Source: Candidatus Sulfotelmatobacter sp.
GTDB taxonomy: Bacteria; Acidobacteriota; Terriglobia; Terriglobales; Acidobacteriaceae
Direction: 5' to 3'
Assembly (NCBI GenBank): GCA_030049565.1
Contig: JASIKQ010000525.1
Location: 1 to 9,668, forward strand
DNA: 9,668 nucleotides
Shown: positions 1 through 6,085 of the stretch, in pieces
How the letters are laid out: each line of letters begins with the position of its first letter
Position numbering within the stretch: the first letter of the stretch is position 1
Notes under the pieces: generated by a model
The model's database searches: none
The model's input: only the letters and a program-made list of their open reading frames with translations
What the model was told of the DNA's origin: nothing
Translations under genes and position numbers: made by a program

Positions 1-1
1 A

Positions 2-538
2 CGCTCACCGCGCAGCGCCGCTTGCGACGCAATGCGGGATTCCACGGACACGCTGCTGTTGCAAGATGCTTATGCTTTTCGCAAGCCCATCCTCGGCATC
101 TGTTACGGGCTGCAAAGCCTTAACGTTTTTCGTGCCGGATCGCTCATTCAACACATTCCAGATTTTCTGCCGGAAGACCTGCGCACACGCGTCAATCATG
201 ATGCCGGCAGGAAGGTTGCGGTGGCGCATTCGGTCGAGCTTGAAAGAGGCTCAAAACTGGCAGAAATTTTGTGTGGGGAGAGCCGGCTATCCGACGGGAC
301 GCAATCGAAGCTGCCTGTGAATTCGTCGCATCACCAATCCGCAGACACGACCGGCGAAGGCCTGCGTGTCTCCGCCAGTTGCCCCGATGACGGCATCATC
401 GAAGCTCTTGAAGGAACTGATCCTGAACATTTCGTGGTGGCCGTGCAGTGGCATCCCGAACGCTCGGTCGATGACGATGCACCCTCACGCGCAATTTTTC
501 GCGCTCTCATCGATGCCGCCGCAGCGCACAGAAAGTAA
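2..538 (+). CDS. Class I glutamine amidotransferase-like hydrolase (PuuD / peptidase C26 type), 5' partial
   Basis: The frame is open from base 2, so the N-terminus lies off the window; 178 residues are visible. Family knowledge: these enzymes hydrolyse gamma-glutamyl amide bonds, for example gamma-glutamyl-GABA in putrescine degradation, with a Cys-His-Glu triad in the cytoplasm. Seen: the nucleophile elbow PILGICYGLQSLNV with Cys at 101-103, the family motif VNSSHHQS, and the C-terminal VQWHPE with His at 452-454 and Glu at 458-460. PuuD proteins are about 240-260 residues, so roughly 60-80 are missing. The ATG at 32 is not a likely start, because the open frame continues upstream and this start would lose the N-terminal half of the fold. 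It ends one base from the stop of the convergent ispF. The family is clear. The substrate is not, since no putrescine or GABA genes are visible, and other gamma-glutamyl amides are possible. Confidence 0.86.
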   Translation, partial: RSPRSAACDAMRDSTDTLLLQDAYAFRKPILGICYGLQSLNVFRAGSLIQHIPDFLPEDLRTRVNHDAGRKVAVAHSVELERGSKLAEILCGESRLSDGTQSKLPVNSSHHQSADTTGEGLRVSASCPDDGIIEALEGTDPEHFVVAVQWHPERSVDDDAPSRAIFRALIDAAAAHRK

Positions 539-539
539 C

Positions 540-1046
540 TCACCTTCGCGTTCTTTTGCTAGTTGCATTTCGCGCCCGTTTGGTGCGCTCGAGCAGCACT
601 ACGACATGAGCAACAGCCGTGTTCTCCAGATTCAAACCTTCGGGAGTCTTCGCCTTTAACCCTACGCAATCAGGCTGAACCCTGAGCAATTCCGCCACAT
701 GCCCGCAAATGGCGGCCGCATGCGGCAAGATTTTCGGTGCAGCCAGAATCAGAGTCGCGTCGAGATTCGCTAGGCCATATCCCGCGTCACGCACGCGTTT
801 CAGCGCTTCGCGCAGAAACACGGAGGAATCCGCACCTTTCCACTTCGGATTTGATGGCGGAAACAGAGCTCCGATATCGGGCGCGGCTATGGCACCGAGC
901 AGAGCGTCGGTGATTGCGTGCAGCAGCACATCGCCATCGGAGTGACCGCTCAATCCGCGATCCTGAGCCAGCGTGATTCCGCCAATTCTCAACGGTATGC
1001 CCGAGTGGAATTCGTGAGAGTCGAAACCATAGCCGATGCGGGTCAT
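540..1046 (-). CDS. ispF: 2-C-methyl-D-erythritol 2,4-cyclodiphosphate synthase
   Basis: Fifth enzyme of the MEP (non-mevalonate) isoprenoid pathway. It converts CDP-methylerythritol 2-phosphate to MEcPP with release of CMP; the family is a homotrimer with one metal site per subunit. Seen in the 168-residue product: GYGFDSHEF at the N-terminus with metal ligands D9 and H11, then SGHSDGDVLLHAITDALLGA with ligand H43, DIGALFP around D57, the APKILPH segment, and KAKTPEGL with the substrate-side Thr134. I chose ATG 1046 because MTRIGYGFDSHEF matches the usual compact N-terminus. An in-frame ATG at 1073 would add nine residues encoded entirely by a heptamer repeat. Neither start has a convincing Shine-Dalgarno. 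It lies 33 nt after ispD on the same strand, so co-transcription and translational coupling are likely. The C-terminus carries a short basic tail (RTKRARNATSKRTRR) beyond the family core. Confidence 0.95.
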   Translation of the reverse strand: MTRIGYGFDSHEFHSGIPLRIGGITLAQDRGLSGHSDGDVLLHAITDALLGAIAAPDIGALFPPSNPKWKGADSSVFLREALKRVRDAGYGLANLDATLILAAPKILPHAAAICGHVAELLRVQPDCVGLKAKTPEGLNLENTAVAHVVVLLERTKRARNATSKRTRR

Positions 1047-1069
1047 TAGTCGTTGGTCGTTGGTCGTTG
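1042..1069. repeat. Heptamer tandem repeat at the ispF start
   Basis: Three perfect GTCGTTG units (1049-1069) are preceded by a degenerate unit GTCATTA (1042-1048). Read on the ispF strand this is CAACGAC three times and then TAATGAC, and the ATG inside that last unit is the preferred ispF start. The array fills the spacer between ispD and ispF. A unit of 7 is not a multiple of 3, so a change in copy number would put the alternative upstream ATG (1073) out of frame but leave the ATG at 1046 intact. Confidence 0.9.
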
Positions 1070-1079
1070 GCATGGGAGC

Positions 1080-1826
1080 TTAGTGGCGATCGCTGCCGTT
1101 GAGGTAGAACTCGGCAAGTTCCATGTCAGATGGGGCGGTGATTTTGATATTGCGCGGCGATCCCATGACCACCGCGACCTCGTGCCCGGAACGCTCGACC
1201 AGCGAGGCTTCGTCGGTTCCGAGGAATCCATCAGCCGAAGCTTCGTCGAATGCCTTCTTGATCACTTCGTAACGAAATCCCTGCGGAGTCTGCGCCAGCA
1301 CGATGGCGGCGCGAGGGATGGTAGCTTTGATCAAAGCTCCCTCGGCCGTACGCTCCACCTGTTTTACCGTGTCGACGGCCGGCATTCCGGCGATGGCCGC
1401 GCCGTATTTCTGCGCCGCGGCGATGACATCATTAATAATTTCTGCGGTTACAAACGGACGCACCGCATCATGCACTAGAATGATGTCGTTCGCAGAGGCA
1501 GTAACCGCATTGAGCGCGCCCTGCACCGACTGCTGACGGTGTTCCCCCCCTTCAACCAGTTCAATCCTCTTCTTCAACAGGTCGTTGGCTTCGCTCTCGA
1601 GCCGTGCGCGAAATCCGGCGATCTCGTTCTCCCGCAGGGCAATCCATATCTCGCTGACCCCAGCAACAGCAGCAAACTTGCGCAGCGTATGGATGAGAAT
1701 CGGCGTGCCACCCAGCTCAGTAAACTGTTTCGAGGGCGGCGCGTTCTTCTGTTTGCCTCTCCCGGCGGTCACGGGCGCCATGCGCGTCCCTAACCCCGCG
1801 GCCGGAATGATGACTACCACCTTCAT
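1080..1826 (-). CDS. ispD: 2-C-methyl-D-erythritol 4-phosphate cytidylyltransferase
   Basis: Third enzyme of the MEP pathway. It transfers CMP from CTP to methylerythritol 4-phosphate, giving CDP-methylerythritol. Seen in 248 residues: the nucleotide-binding PAAGLGTRM loop (8-16), KQFTELGG with Lys33, VHDAVRPF (118-125), ATIPRAAIVLAQTPQGF with Arg172, GTDEASLVE (203-211) and NIKITAPSD with Lys228. These correspond to the CTP- and MEP-binding residues of the E. coli enzyme. There are about ten extra residues (APVTAGRGKQKNAPPS) between GTRM and KQF, a loop longer than in E. coli IspD. It heads the ispD-ispF pair. The ATG at 1826 gives exactly the family N-terminus but has no strong Shine-Dalgarno; a promoter-like sequence ends 11 nt upstream. 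The coding strand contains a run of seven G inside GAA-GGG-GGG-GAA (1544-1550 on the plus strand); the frame is intact. Confidence 0.96.
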   Translation of the reverse strand: MKVVVIIPAAGLGTRMAPVTAGRGKQKNAPPSKQFTELGGTPILIHTLRKFAAVAGVSEIWIALRENEIAGFRARLESEANDLLKKRIELVEGGEHRQQSVQGALNAVTASANDIILVHDAVRPFVTAEIINDVIAAAQKYGAAIAGMPAVDTVKQVERTAEGALIKATIPRAAIVLAQTPQGFRYEVIKKAFDEASADGFLGTDEASLVERSGHEVAVVMGSPRNIKITAPSDMELAEFYLNGSDRH

Positions 1827-1837
1827 AGCGGGCTGTA

Positions 1838-1866
1838 AGTATACGAGCGCCGGAGGCCAAGTTCAA
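1838..1866 (-). promoter_or_regulatory. Predicted sigma70-type promoter for ispD-ispF
   Basis: On the minus strand, TTGAAC (1866-1861, 4 of 6 to TTGACA) is followed by exactly 17 nt and then TATACT (1843-1838, 5 of 6 to TATAAT). Transcription would begin near 1831-1832, about 5 nt before the ispD ATG, so the mRNA would be leaderless or nearly so. This fits the absence of a Shine-Dalgarno. It is a prediction from motif match and position only. Confidence 0.55.
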
Positions 1867-1868
1867 AT

Positions 1869-1884
1869 ACGCCGGCGCCGGCGT
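1869..1884. promoter_or_regulatory. Perfect 16-bp palindrome, possible operator
   Basis: ACGCCGGCGCCGGCGT is identical to its reverse complement, with no loop. It lies 2 bp upstream of the predicted ispD -35 box and about 120 bp upstream of the divergent TPR gene. The position and the unbroken symmetry suit a dimeric regulator binding site better than a terminator. Chance self-complementarity in GC-rich DNA is the alternative. Confidence 0.4.
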
Positions 1885-1990
1885 GTGACTTCCGTAATCT
1901 TACCTTCGCCTTCCTACCGGATTAAGGTAGCATTGCGGTTCGACCCAGCGATCGACCCGTAGCACCCAAACCCAGCAAGCCTAACCTTTC

Positions 1991-1997
1991 GGGGGAG
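1991..1997 (+). promoter_or_regulatory. Ribosome binding site supporting a GTG start
   Basis: GGGGGAG lies 7 nt before the GTG at 2005. It is the only purine-rich stretch near the start of the TPR gene, and it fixes GTG rather than the internal ATG near 2047 as the start; the later start would remove the positively charged part of the signal peptide. Confidence 0.7.
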
Positions 1998-2004
1998 AAG
2001 TCGA

Positions 2005-3474
2005 GTGAAGTGCCCTAGGCTGTCTTTTTGTCTTTTTTTCCTGTGCATGGCTGTGTCTCAGGCCTTCAGCCAGACGCAACCGGTAAACTCCAGCCAGCTG
2101 GTGGCGTGGCTGGCCTCCGGTGTCCCCAGCAGCCGCCTGATTCGCATCGTTCAAGAGCGGGAAATCTCGAACGCTTTAGGCAAGGAACAGATCCGTCAGC
2201 TGGAGGCGGCTGGTGCCGACGCGAATCTCGTGCACGCGCTGACTACTCTGAAGCCCACGCCGGCCGCGTTAGCCGAAAACGCGTCCTCTGAAATCCCCGC
2301 AGATCTGCTCCAGGCCGCAATCGATTCCCGCGCGCGCCGCTTTCATGAAGCCGAATTGGAATTGCGTCGGGCTCTGAACTCCGAACCTCAAAATGCTGCC
2401 CTGCATTTCGCGTTGGGTACTATGCTACGCCAGCAAGAGCGCTGGGACGATGCCTTCGACGAGATCACGCTCGCGGCCAAGCTCATGCCCGATTTCCCGG
2501 AAAATCACATCACCTTCGCGTACATTTTTTACCGCCTCGATGACGGCCCGAACTCGATCGCCGAGGCGCGCACCGCGCTGAGCATGGATCCCGAAAATGC
2601 CGAAGCCTACCAGATCCTCGGCCTTGGCTTGTACTCTAATGAGCAATATGCAGCTTCCGCGCACGCGTTCCTGGAGTCGCTGACGCGCGATCCCCGAAAT
2701 GCCGATACCTATTACGATCTCGGCATTACCCTTCATGCCGATCGAGATCTTCCTGGAGCTATTGCCGCCTATCGCAACGCCATTCATCTGAATCCCGGAT
2801 TCTGGCAAGCGCATTCCAACCTGGCGCTGATCCTGCACGAACAAAGCAAGTTCGATGAGGCTATCGCCGAGTACAAGGAAGCCAAGCGGCTTGCGCCGGA
2901 CGACGCCTCGGTGCGCAACAATCTAGGTAACACGTACTGCGATAAGGGAAACTTCGACGCCGCCATGGTTGAGCTGCGCCAGCTCTACCAACAGCATCCC
3001 GAGTGGGTCCAGGGACATCCTTGCCTCGCTCGCGCTTACATGTCGAAAAAAGATTACCCTAACGCGATCAGCGAACTGCAACTGGCGGTGCAGCAAAATC
3101 CAACCGATTCGGCCCAGCATCGTGCCCTGGGTGAAGCCTTGCTGCTCGATGACAAGCTTGAAGACAGCATTCGCGAACTGCGCCTTGCAGTTGCCCTGAA
3201 TCCGGACTCCGACAGCGCTCACCATGTTCTCGGCATGGCGCTGTTTCGGCAGCAGCAAAGCCAGGCCGCGGAGAAAGAATTTCGTGAAGCGCTTCGCCTC
3301 AATCCTTCCCCCGATAACCACTACTCGCTTGCGGCCTGCCTGATGAGCATGGACCGCTATGACGAAGCTTTATCCGAACTGGAAATCGCCGCACGTCTCG
3401 ATCCCGGGCGCCAGCTCTATCGCGCCCGCCGAGAGGAACTGCTGAAGCTGATGAGGCAGACGAGTTCACGGTAA
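2005..3474 (+). CDS. Secreted tetratricopeptide repeat protein, 11 TPR units
   Basis: This 489-residue product starts with a signal peptide: Lys2 and Arg5, a hydrophobic core LSFCLFFLCMAV, and a likely cleavage after AFS (residue 22). There is no lipobox, so a periplasmic or exported soluble protein is expected. Residues about 28-82 form a small helical module (QLVAWLASGVPSSRLIRIVQ, then AAGADANLVHALTT) of a kind I associate with exported acidobacterial proteins. TPR units then run from about residue 105 to 469, ten of them at a regular 34-residue period (131, 165, 199, 233, 267, 301, 335, 369, 403 and 437, the last one shortened to 33), with typical units such as LALILHEQSKFDEAIAEYKE. A basic 20-residue tail closes it. 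TPR superhelices are protein-binding scaffolds; the partner is unknown and no enzymatic domain is present. It is divergent from ispD across a 178-bp spacer. Confidence 0.85.
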   Translation: MKCPRLSFCLFFLCMAVSQAFSQTQPVNSSQLVAWLASGVPSSRLIRIVQEREISNALGKEQIRQLEAAGADANLVHALTTLKPTPAALAENASSEIPADLLQAAIDSRARRFHEAELELRRALNSEPQNAALHFALGTMLRQQERWDDAFDEITLAAKLMPDFPENHITFAYIFYRLDDGPNSIAEARTALSMDPENAEAYQILGLGLYSNEQYAASAHAFLESLTRDPRNADTYYDLGITLHADRDLPGAIAAYRNAIHLNPGFWQAHSNLALILHEQSKFDEAIAEYKEAKRLAPDDASVRNNLGNTYCDKGNFDAAMVELRQLYQQHPEWVQGHPCLARAYMSKKDYPNAISELQLAVQQNPTDSAQHRALGEALLLDDKLEDSIRELRLAVALNPDSDSAHHVLGMALFRQQQSQAAEKEFREALRLNPSPDNHYSLAACLMSMDRYDEALSELEIAARLDPGRQLYRARREELLKLMRQTSSR

Positions 3475-3580
3475 GGCGTCGCCATTGGGACAGTGCCGCC
3501 GAGTGTACTCCCGGTATTTATGAGGGCGCCGTGAGAATGCTTAGACTGAATTAAGTTTTTTTCGCGAAATTCGGTTCGAC

Positions 3581-3606
3581 ATCCGGCTTTCAAATCCAGC
3601 TTTCGA
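3581..3606. repeat. Imperfect 13-nt tandem duplication
   Basis: ATCCGGCTTTCAA (3581-3593) is followed directly by ATCCAGCTTTCGA (3594-3606), 11 of 13 bases identical. It lies 35 bp before the zinc-knuckle gene, after a T7 run (3556-3562) that overlaps the small palindrome TTTCGCGAAA (3560-3569). It could be a repeated regulator site or a relic of replication slippage. Confidence 0.5.
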
Positions 3607-3640
3607 AATTTGGGGTGGAAGCCATCCGGAGTAACGCACT

Positions 3641-4303
3641 ATGGACCTTACTCGATCCTCGCAAGCGGCTGCGGCAAAAGCAGCGCAGTCTGTGCTGCCC
3701 GAAAACGAAGGACACCGCGATGCACAGGCTGATGTCCTTCATGCTCAAAGCGCAATTGGGACGGACGCCCCTTCAGGGAAACACTTCGGCTATGGCCTGC
3801 CTTGCGCCAAGTGCCGGCTCTACTATCCCGCCAATCTCGACAGCTGCCCGACCTGCCATAGCAAAGAGCGAGTTTCGCCGAATATCGTCCCCCGGATGCC
3901 AAAAATTCAGTCCGCGGCCGAGCCTTTGCCCGATGCCTCCATTTTGGAGAGAGAAAGAGAAGCATTCCTGCAAGAGTTCAAATTGCAATTGTTAGCAGCT
4001 CAGGCTGGGGCTGCTGAGGCGCCGAAATCGTGCACCCTGTCCGAACACCACGCCGAGGGCTCCGAGCCCGCCACGATTTGCAAGCCGTGTTACGATCGCC
4101 TGCAAGAGCGGGTCGATGTGTGCGAGGCTGCACTCCACATTGATTTGAAAGAGGCTGCGCAGATTGTCTACGATGCCGTCTGGGCCGATCCCTCCGATCC
4201 CAGCAAGACCTACACGAACGCTGCCAATGCCCTGCTTTGTGAATTACGCAAGCGATCCGGAGTCTCCAGCCTGCTGGGGCCGTTCCAACCGTTAGGAAAT
4301 TAG
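3641..4303 (+). CDS. Uncharacterised protein with CxxC/CxxC zinc knuckle
   Basis: I do not recognise a named family for this 220-residue protein. Seen: a low-complexity Ala/Gln-rich N-terminus without a signal peptide; a rubredoxin-like or zinc-ribbon-like knuckle at 55-72 (CAKC, ten residues, CPTC, that is C55-x2-C58-x10-C69-x2-C72); a helical charged stretch at about 101-121; and a second possible metal cluster with C131, H136/H137, C147, C150 and C161. The C-terminal part (about 160-205) looks helical. The ATG at 3641 is supported by GGAG at 3628-3631, 9 nt upstream. It is probably cytoplasmic. It lies between the TPR gene and the sulfur-carrier gene, with 166 and 127 nt spacers, so operon membership is unclear. 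A zinc-dependent adaptor or nucleic-acid binding role is possible but unproven. Confidence 0.72.
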   Translation: MDLTRSSQAAAAKAAQSVLPENEGHRDAQADVLHAQSAIGTDAPSGKHFGYGLPCAKCRLYYPANLDSCPTCHSKERVSPNIVPRMPKIQSAAEPLPDASILEREREAFLQEFKLQLLAAQAGAAEAPKSCTLSEHHAEGSEPATICKPCYDRLQERVDVCEAALHIDLKEAAQIVYDAVWADPSDPSKTYTNAANALLCELRKRSGVSSLLGPFQPLGN

Positions 4304-4419
4304 CAGCAAGCGCGCCCCCGAGCCGTACCTTTGCCTGGATATGTATGTGCTCGCTTAAGCGCCGCTCGCCCAGATAGCAGTGACCAGAATGAATCTTTCC
4401 TAATTCCCATTGCATCTTC

Positions 4420-4425
4420 TATCAT
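4420..4425 (+). promoter_or_regulatory. Possible leaderless -10 element for the sulfur-carrier gene
   Basis: TATCAT (5 of 6 to TATAAT) ends 5 nt before the ATG at 4431, and the gap has no Shine-Dalgarno. That spacing would put the transcript start at or beside the start codon, as in leaderless bacterial genes. The -35 region at 17 nt spacing (TTCCTA) is weak. Confidence 0.35.
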
Positions 4426-4430
4426 CAGTC

Positions 4431-4709
4431 ATGAGCAAGATTCATATCCCTACGCCCCTGCGCCAGTACGTGGGCAAGCAAGCTACCGTAGAAGTGAATG
4501 CCGCTACCGTGGCCGAAGCCATGGACGCGCTCATCAAACAGCATCCCGAGCTGCGGCGTCACCTCTATACGGAAGACGGCAAATTGCGCGCTTTCGTCAA
4601 CCTTTACGTGAACGACGAAGACATCCGCTATCTGCAAAAGGAAGAGACCGCGCTGAAGGAAAGTGATAACATTTCGATCGTGCCTTCCATCGCCGGAGGC
4701 GCGAGGTGA
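4431..4709 (+). CDS. CysO/MoaD/ThiS-family ubiquitin-like sulfur carrier protein
   Basis: This 92-residue beta-grasp protein is expected to carry sulfur as a C-terminal thiocarboxylate. Seen: an N-terminal strand SKIHIPTPLRQYVG, a central FVNLYVNDEDIRYL and a C-terminal NISIVPSIAGGAR. The FVNxYVNDEDxR block and the PxxAGG ending resemble M. tuberculosis CysO, the sulfur donor for cysteine synthesis by CysM, more than MoaD or ThiS. The diglycine is not terminal: Ala-Arg follow before the stop, so a protease would have to expose GG. I start at ATG 4431, which gives the family N-terminus; extension to the upstream TTG at 4410 adds seven unlikely residues. There is no Shine-Dalgarno. The next gene encodes the E1-like activating enzyme, 204 nt downstream. 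No CysM or Mec-type (JAMM) protease gene is in the window. Molybdopterin or tRNA-thiolation roles remain possible. Confidence 0.85.
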   Translation: MSKIHIPTPLRQYVGKQATVEVNAATVAEAMDALIKQHPELRRHLYTEDGKLRAFVNLYVNDEDIRYLQKEETALKESDNISIVPSIAGGAR

Positions 4710-4725
4710 GGGGTCTTGTGTTGGC

Positions 4726-4743
4726 GCGGGCATTTTTGCCCGC
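4726..4743 (+). terminator. GC-rich hairpin after the sulfur-carrier gene (copy 1 of a repeated palindrome)
   Basis: GCGGGC, loop ATTTTT, GCCCGC: a 6-bp perfect GC stem starting 17 nt after the carrier stop codon. The T-run is in the loop, not after the stem, so it is not a classic intrinsic terminator; partial attenuation between the two sulfur-transfer genes, or a transcript 3'-end stabiliser, would fit. It matches the core of the 6086-6111 hairpin at 16 of 18 positions. Confidence 0.5.
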
Positions 4744-4913
4744 CAAATGCCGGTAACGAAACAGAGGCCGGGCAGCGCGCTCGATCAGATGCGGGCTTAA
4801 TCATCATGAATTCGAGGCCATCCGCCACAAAACGCTGTTGTATGTGCCCCGCCTGTGTTTAGCAGCTTTGCTTCCTCCGACCGAAAATCCAATCAAATTG
4901 AGTTGAGGACTTT

Positions 4914-6077
4914 ATGGCCACCATCACCCAAATTCCAGAGACGCTGAGCAAAGACGAAATCCTGCGCTATTCGCGCCATCTCATCATGCCTGAGGTCGGC
5001 ATGGAGGGTCAGCAGAAGTTGAAAGCGGCGCGCGTTCTGTGCATTGGCACCGGCGGCCTGGGCTCGCCCCTGGCGTTGTATCTGGCCGCCGCCGGCGTGG
5101 GCACCCTCGGCCTGGTCGATTTCGATGTGGTGGACTACACCAATTTGCAGCGCCAGATCATTCACTCGACCGCTGATGTAGGCCGCAAAAAACTCGACTC
5201 CGCCGCCGACAAGCTGAAGGCGATCAATCCTTATTTAAACCTGCGCACCTTCGATACCCGCCTGAGCAGCGAGAACGCGCTCGAGATTTTCCGCGAGTTC
5301 GACGTCATCGCCGACGGCACCGACAACTTTCCCACCCGCTATCTTGTGAATGACGCCTGCGTTCTAACCGGCAAGCCCAATGTCTACGGATCAATCTTCC
5401 GCTTCGAAGGCCAGGCCAGCGTCTTCGCCACCGAAGATGGCCCCTGCTACCGCTGCCTATATCCGGAACCGCCGCCGCCCGGGCTGGTTCCCTCGTGCGC
5501 CGAAGGCGGCGTGCTCGGCATCCTTCCCGGACTCGTCGGCGTGATGCAGGCCACTGAAGTGATCAAACTAATTCTGGGCGTAGGTGAGCCGTTGATCGGC
5601 CGCTTGCTGCTCGTCGACGCCCTCGGCATGAAATTCCGCGAACTCAAGCTGCGCAAAAATCCCGACTGCCCGGCCTGCGGCACGCATCCGACAGTTACAA
5701 AGCTGATAGACTACAACCAATTTTGTGGCATTCGCGGGGAGGAAAAAGCAGTGTCGAATGGAGTTCCCGAAATCCAGGTGGAAGAATTGAAGCGCCGTCT
5801 CGACGCAAAAGAAAATATTTTCGTTCTCGACGTGCGTGAGCCGCACGAATATCAGATTTGCAATCTCGGCGGGTATCTCATTCCCCTGAACGATCTCCCC
5901 AAGCGCGTGAACGAGCTCGATTCCAGCCGCGAAATCGTCGTTCACTGCAAAATGGGCGGCCGCAGCGCGAAAGCGGTCGCGTTCTTACAGCAGTCGGGAT
6001 TCACCAAGGTGCACAATCTTGCCGGCGGAATTACGGCTTGGGCCGATCGCGTGGACCCCAAGGTGCCGAAGTACTAA
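4914..6077 (+). CDS. moeZ: MoeZ-type adenylyltransferase/sulfurtransferase (E1-like domain plus rhodanese domain)
   Basis: This enzyme adenylates the C-terminal glycine of a ubiquitin-like sulfur carrier and then transfers sulfur from its rhodanese cysteine to give the thiocarboxylate. The 387 residues contain, in order: YSRHLIMPEVG (19-29), the ATP-binding loop GTGGLGS (45-51), NLQRQ (77-81), the conserved ADGTDNFPTRY with Asp137, structural zinc pairs C178/C181 and C252/C255, PSCAEGGVLG with Cys195, and a rhodanese domain from about 285 with LDVREPHEY and the active loop HCKMGGRS, nucleophile Cys345. Length and order match MoeZ/MoeBR proteins such as M. tuberculosis MoeZ. A GAGGA Shine-Dalgarno lies 4 nt before the ATG. 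The adjacent CysO-like carrier is its likely substrate; MoaD partners elsewhere are also possible. The sequence cannot show whether it serves cysteine, molybdopterin or both pathways. Confidence 0.93.
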   Translation: MATITQIPETLSKDEILRYSRHLIMPEVGMEGQQKLKAARVLCIGTGGLGSPLALYLAAAGVGTLGLVDFDVVDYTNLQRQIIHSTADVGRKKLDSAADKLKAINPYLNLRTFDTRLSSENALEIFREFDVIADGTDNFPTRYLVNDACVLTGKPNVYGSIFRFEGQASVFATEDGPCYRCLYPEPPPPGLVPSCAEGGVLGILPGLVGVMQATEVIKLILGVGEPLIGRLLLVDALGMKFRELKLRKNPDCPACGTHPTVTKLIDYNQFCGIRGEEKAVSNGVPEIQVEELKRRLDAKENIFVLDVREPHEYQICNLGGYLIPLNDLPKRVNELDSSREIVVHCKMGGRSAKAVAFLQQSGFTKVHNLAGGITAWADRVDPKVPKY

Positions 6078-6085
6078 GCATGTTT

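Noticed and set aside
1053..1478. 141-residue plus-strand open frame opposite ispD
   Set aside because: It is antisense to a clear ispD gene, begins in the heptamer repeat, and its composition is that of a shadow frame in GC-rich coding DNA.
1544..1550. Run of seven C (G on the coding strand) in ispD as a phase-variable tract
   Set aside because: The frame is intact, a run of seven is short for slippage switching, and ispD is expected to be essential.
1901..1929. TACCTT/AAGGTA inverted repeat and TTACCT/TAAGGT as a promoter for the TPR gene
   Set aside because: The arms are six bases with a 17-nt loop, and the -10 candidate matches only 3 of 6 consensus bases.
2425..2844. 139-residue minus-strand open frame inside the TPR gene
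   Set aside because: It is a shadow of the repetitive TPR coding sequence; the plus frame has a signal peptide, regular 34-residue repeats and a ribosome site.
3615..3995. Alternative plus-strand frame overlapping the zinc-knuckle gene
   Set aside because: It has no domain signal and a weaker start; the frame from 3641 has a Shine-Dalgarno and ordered CxxC motifs.
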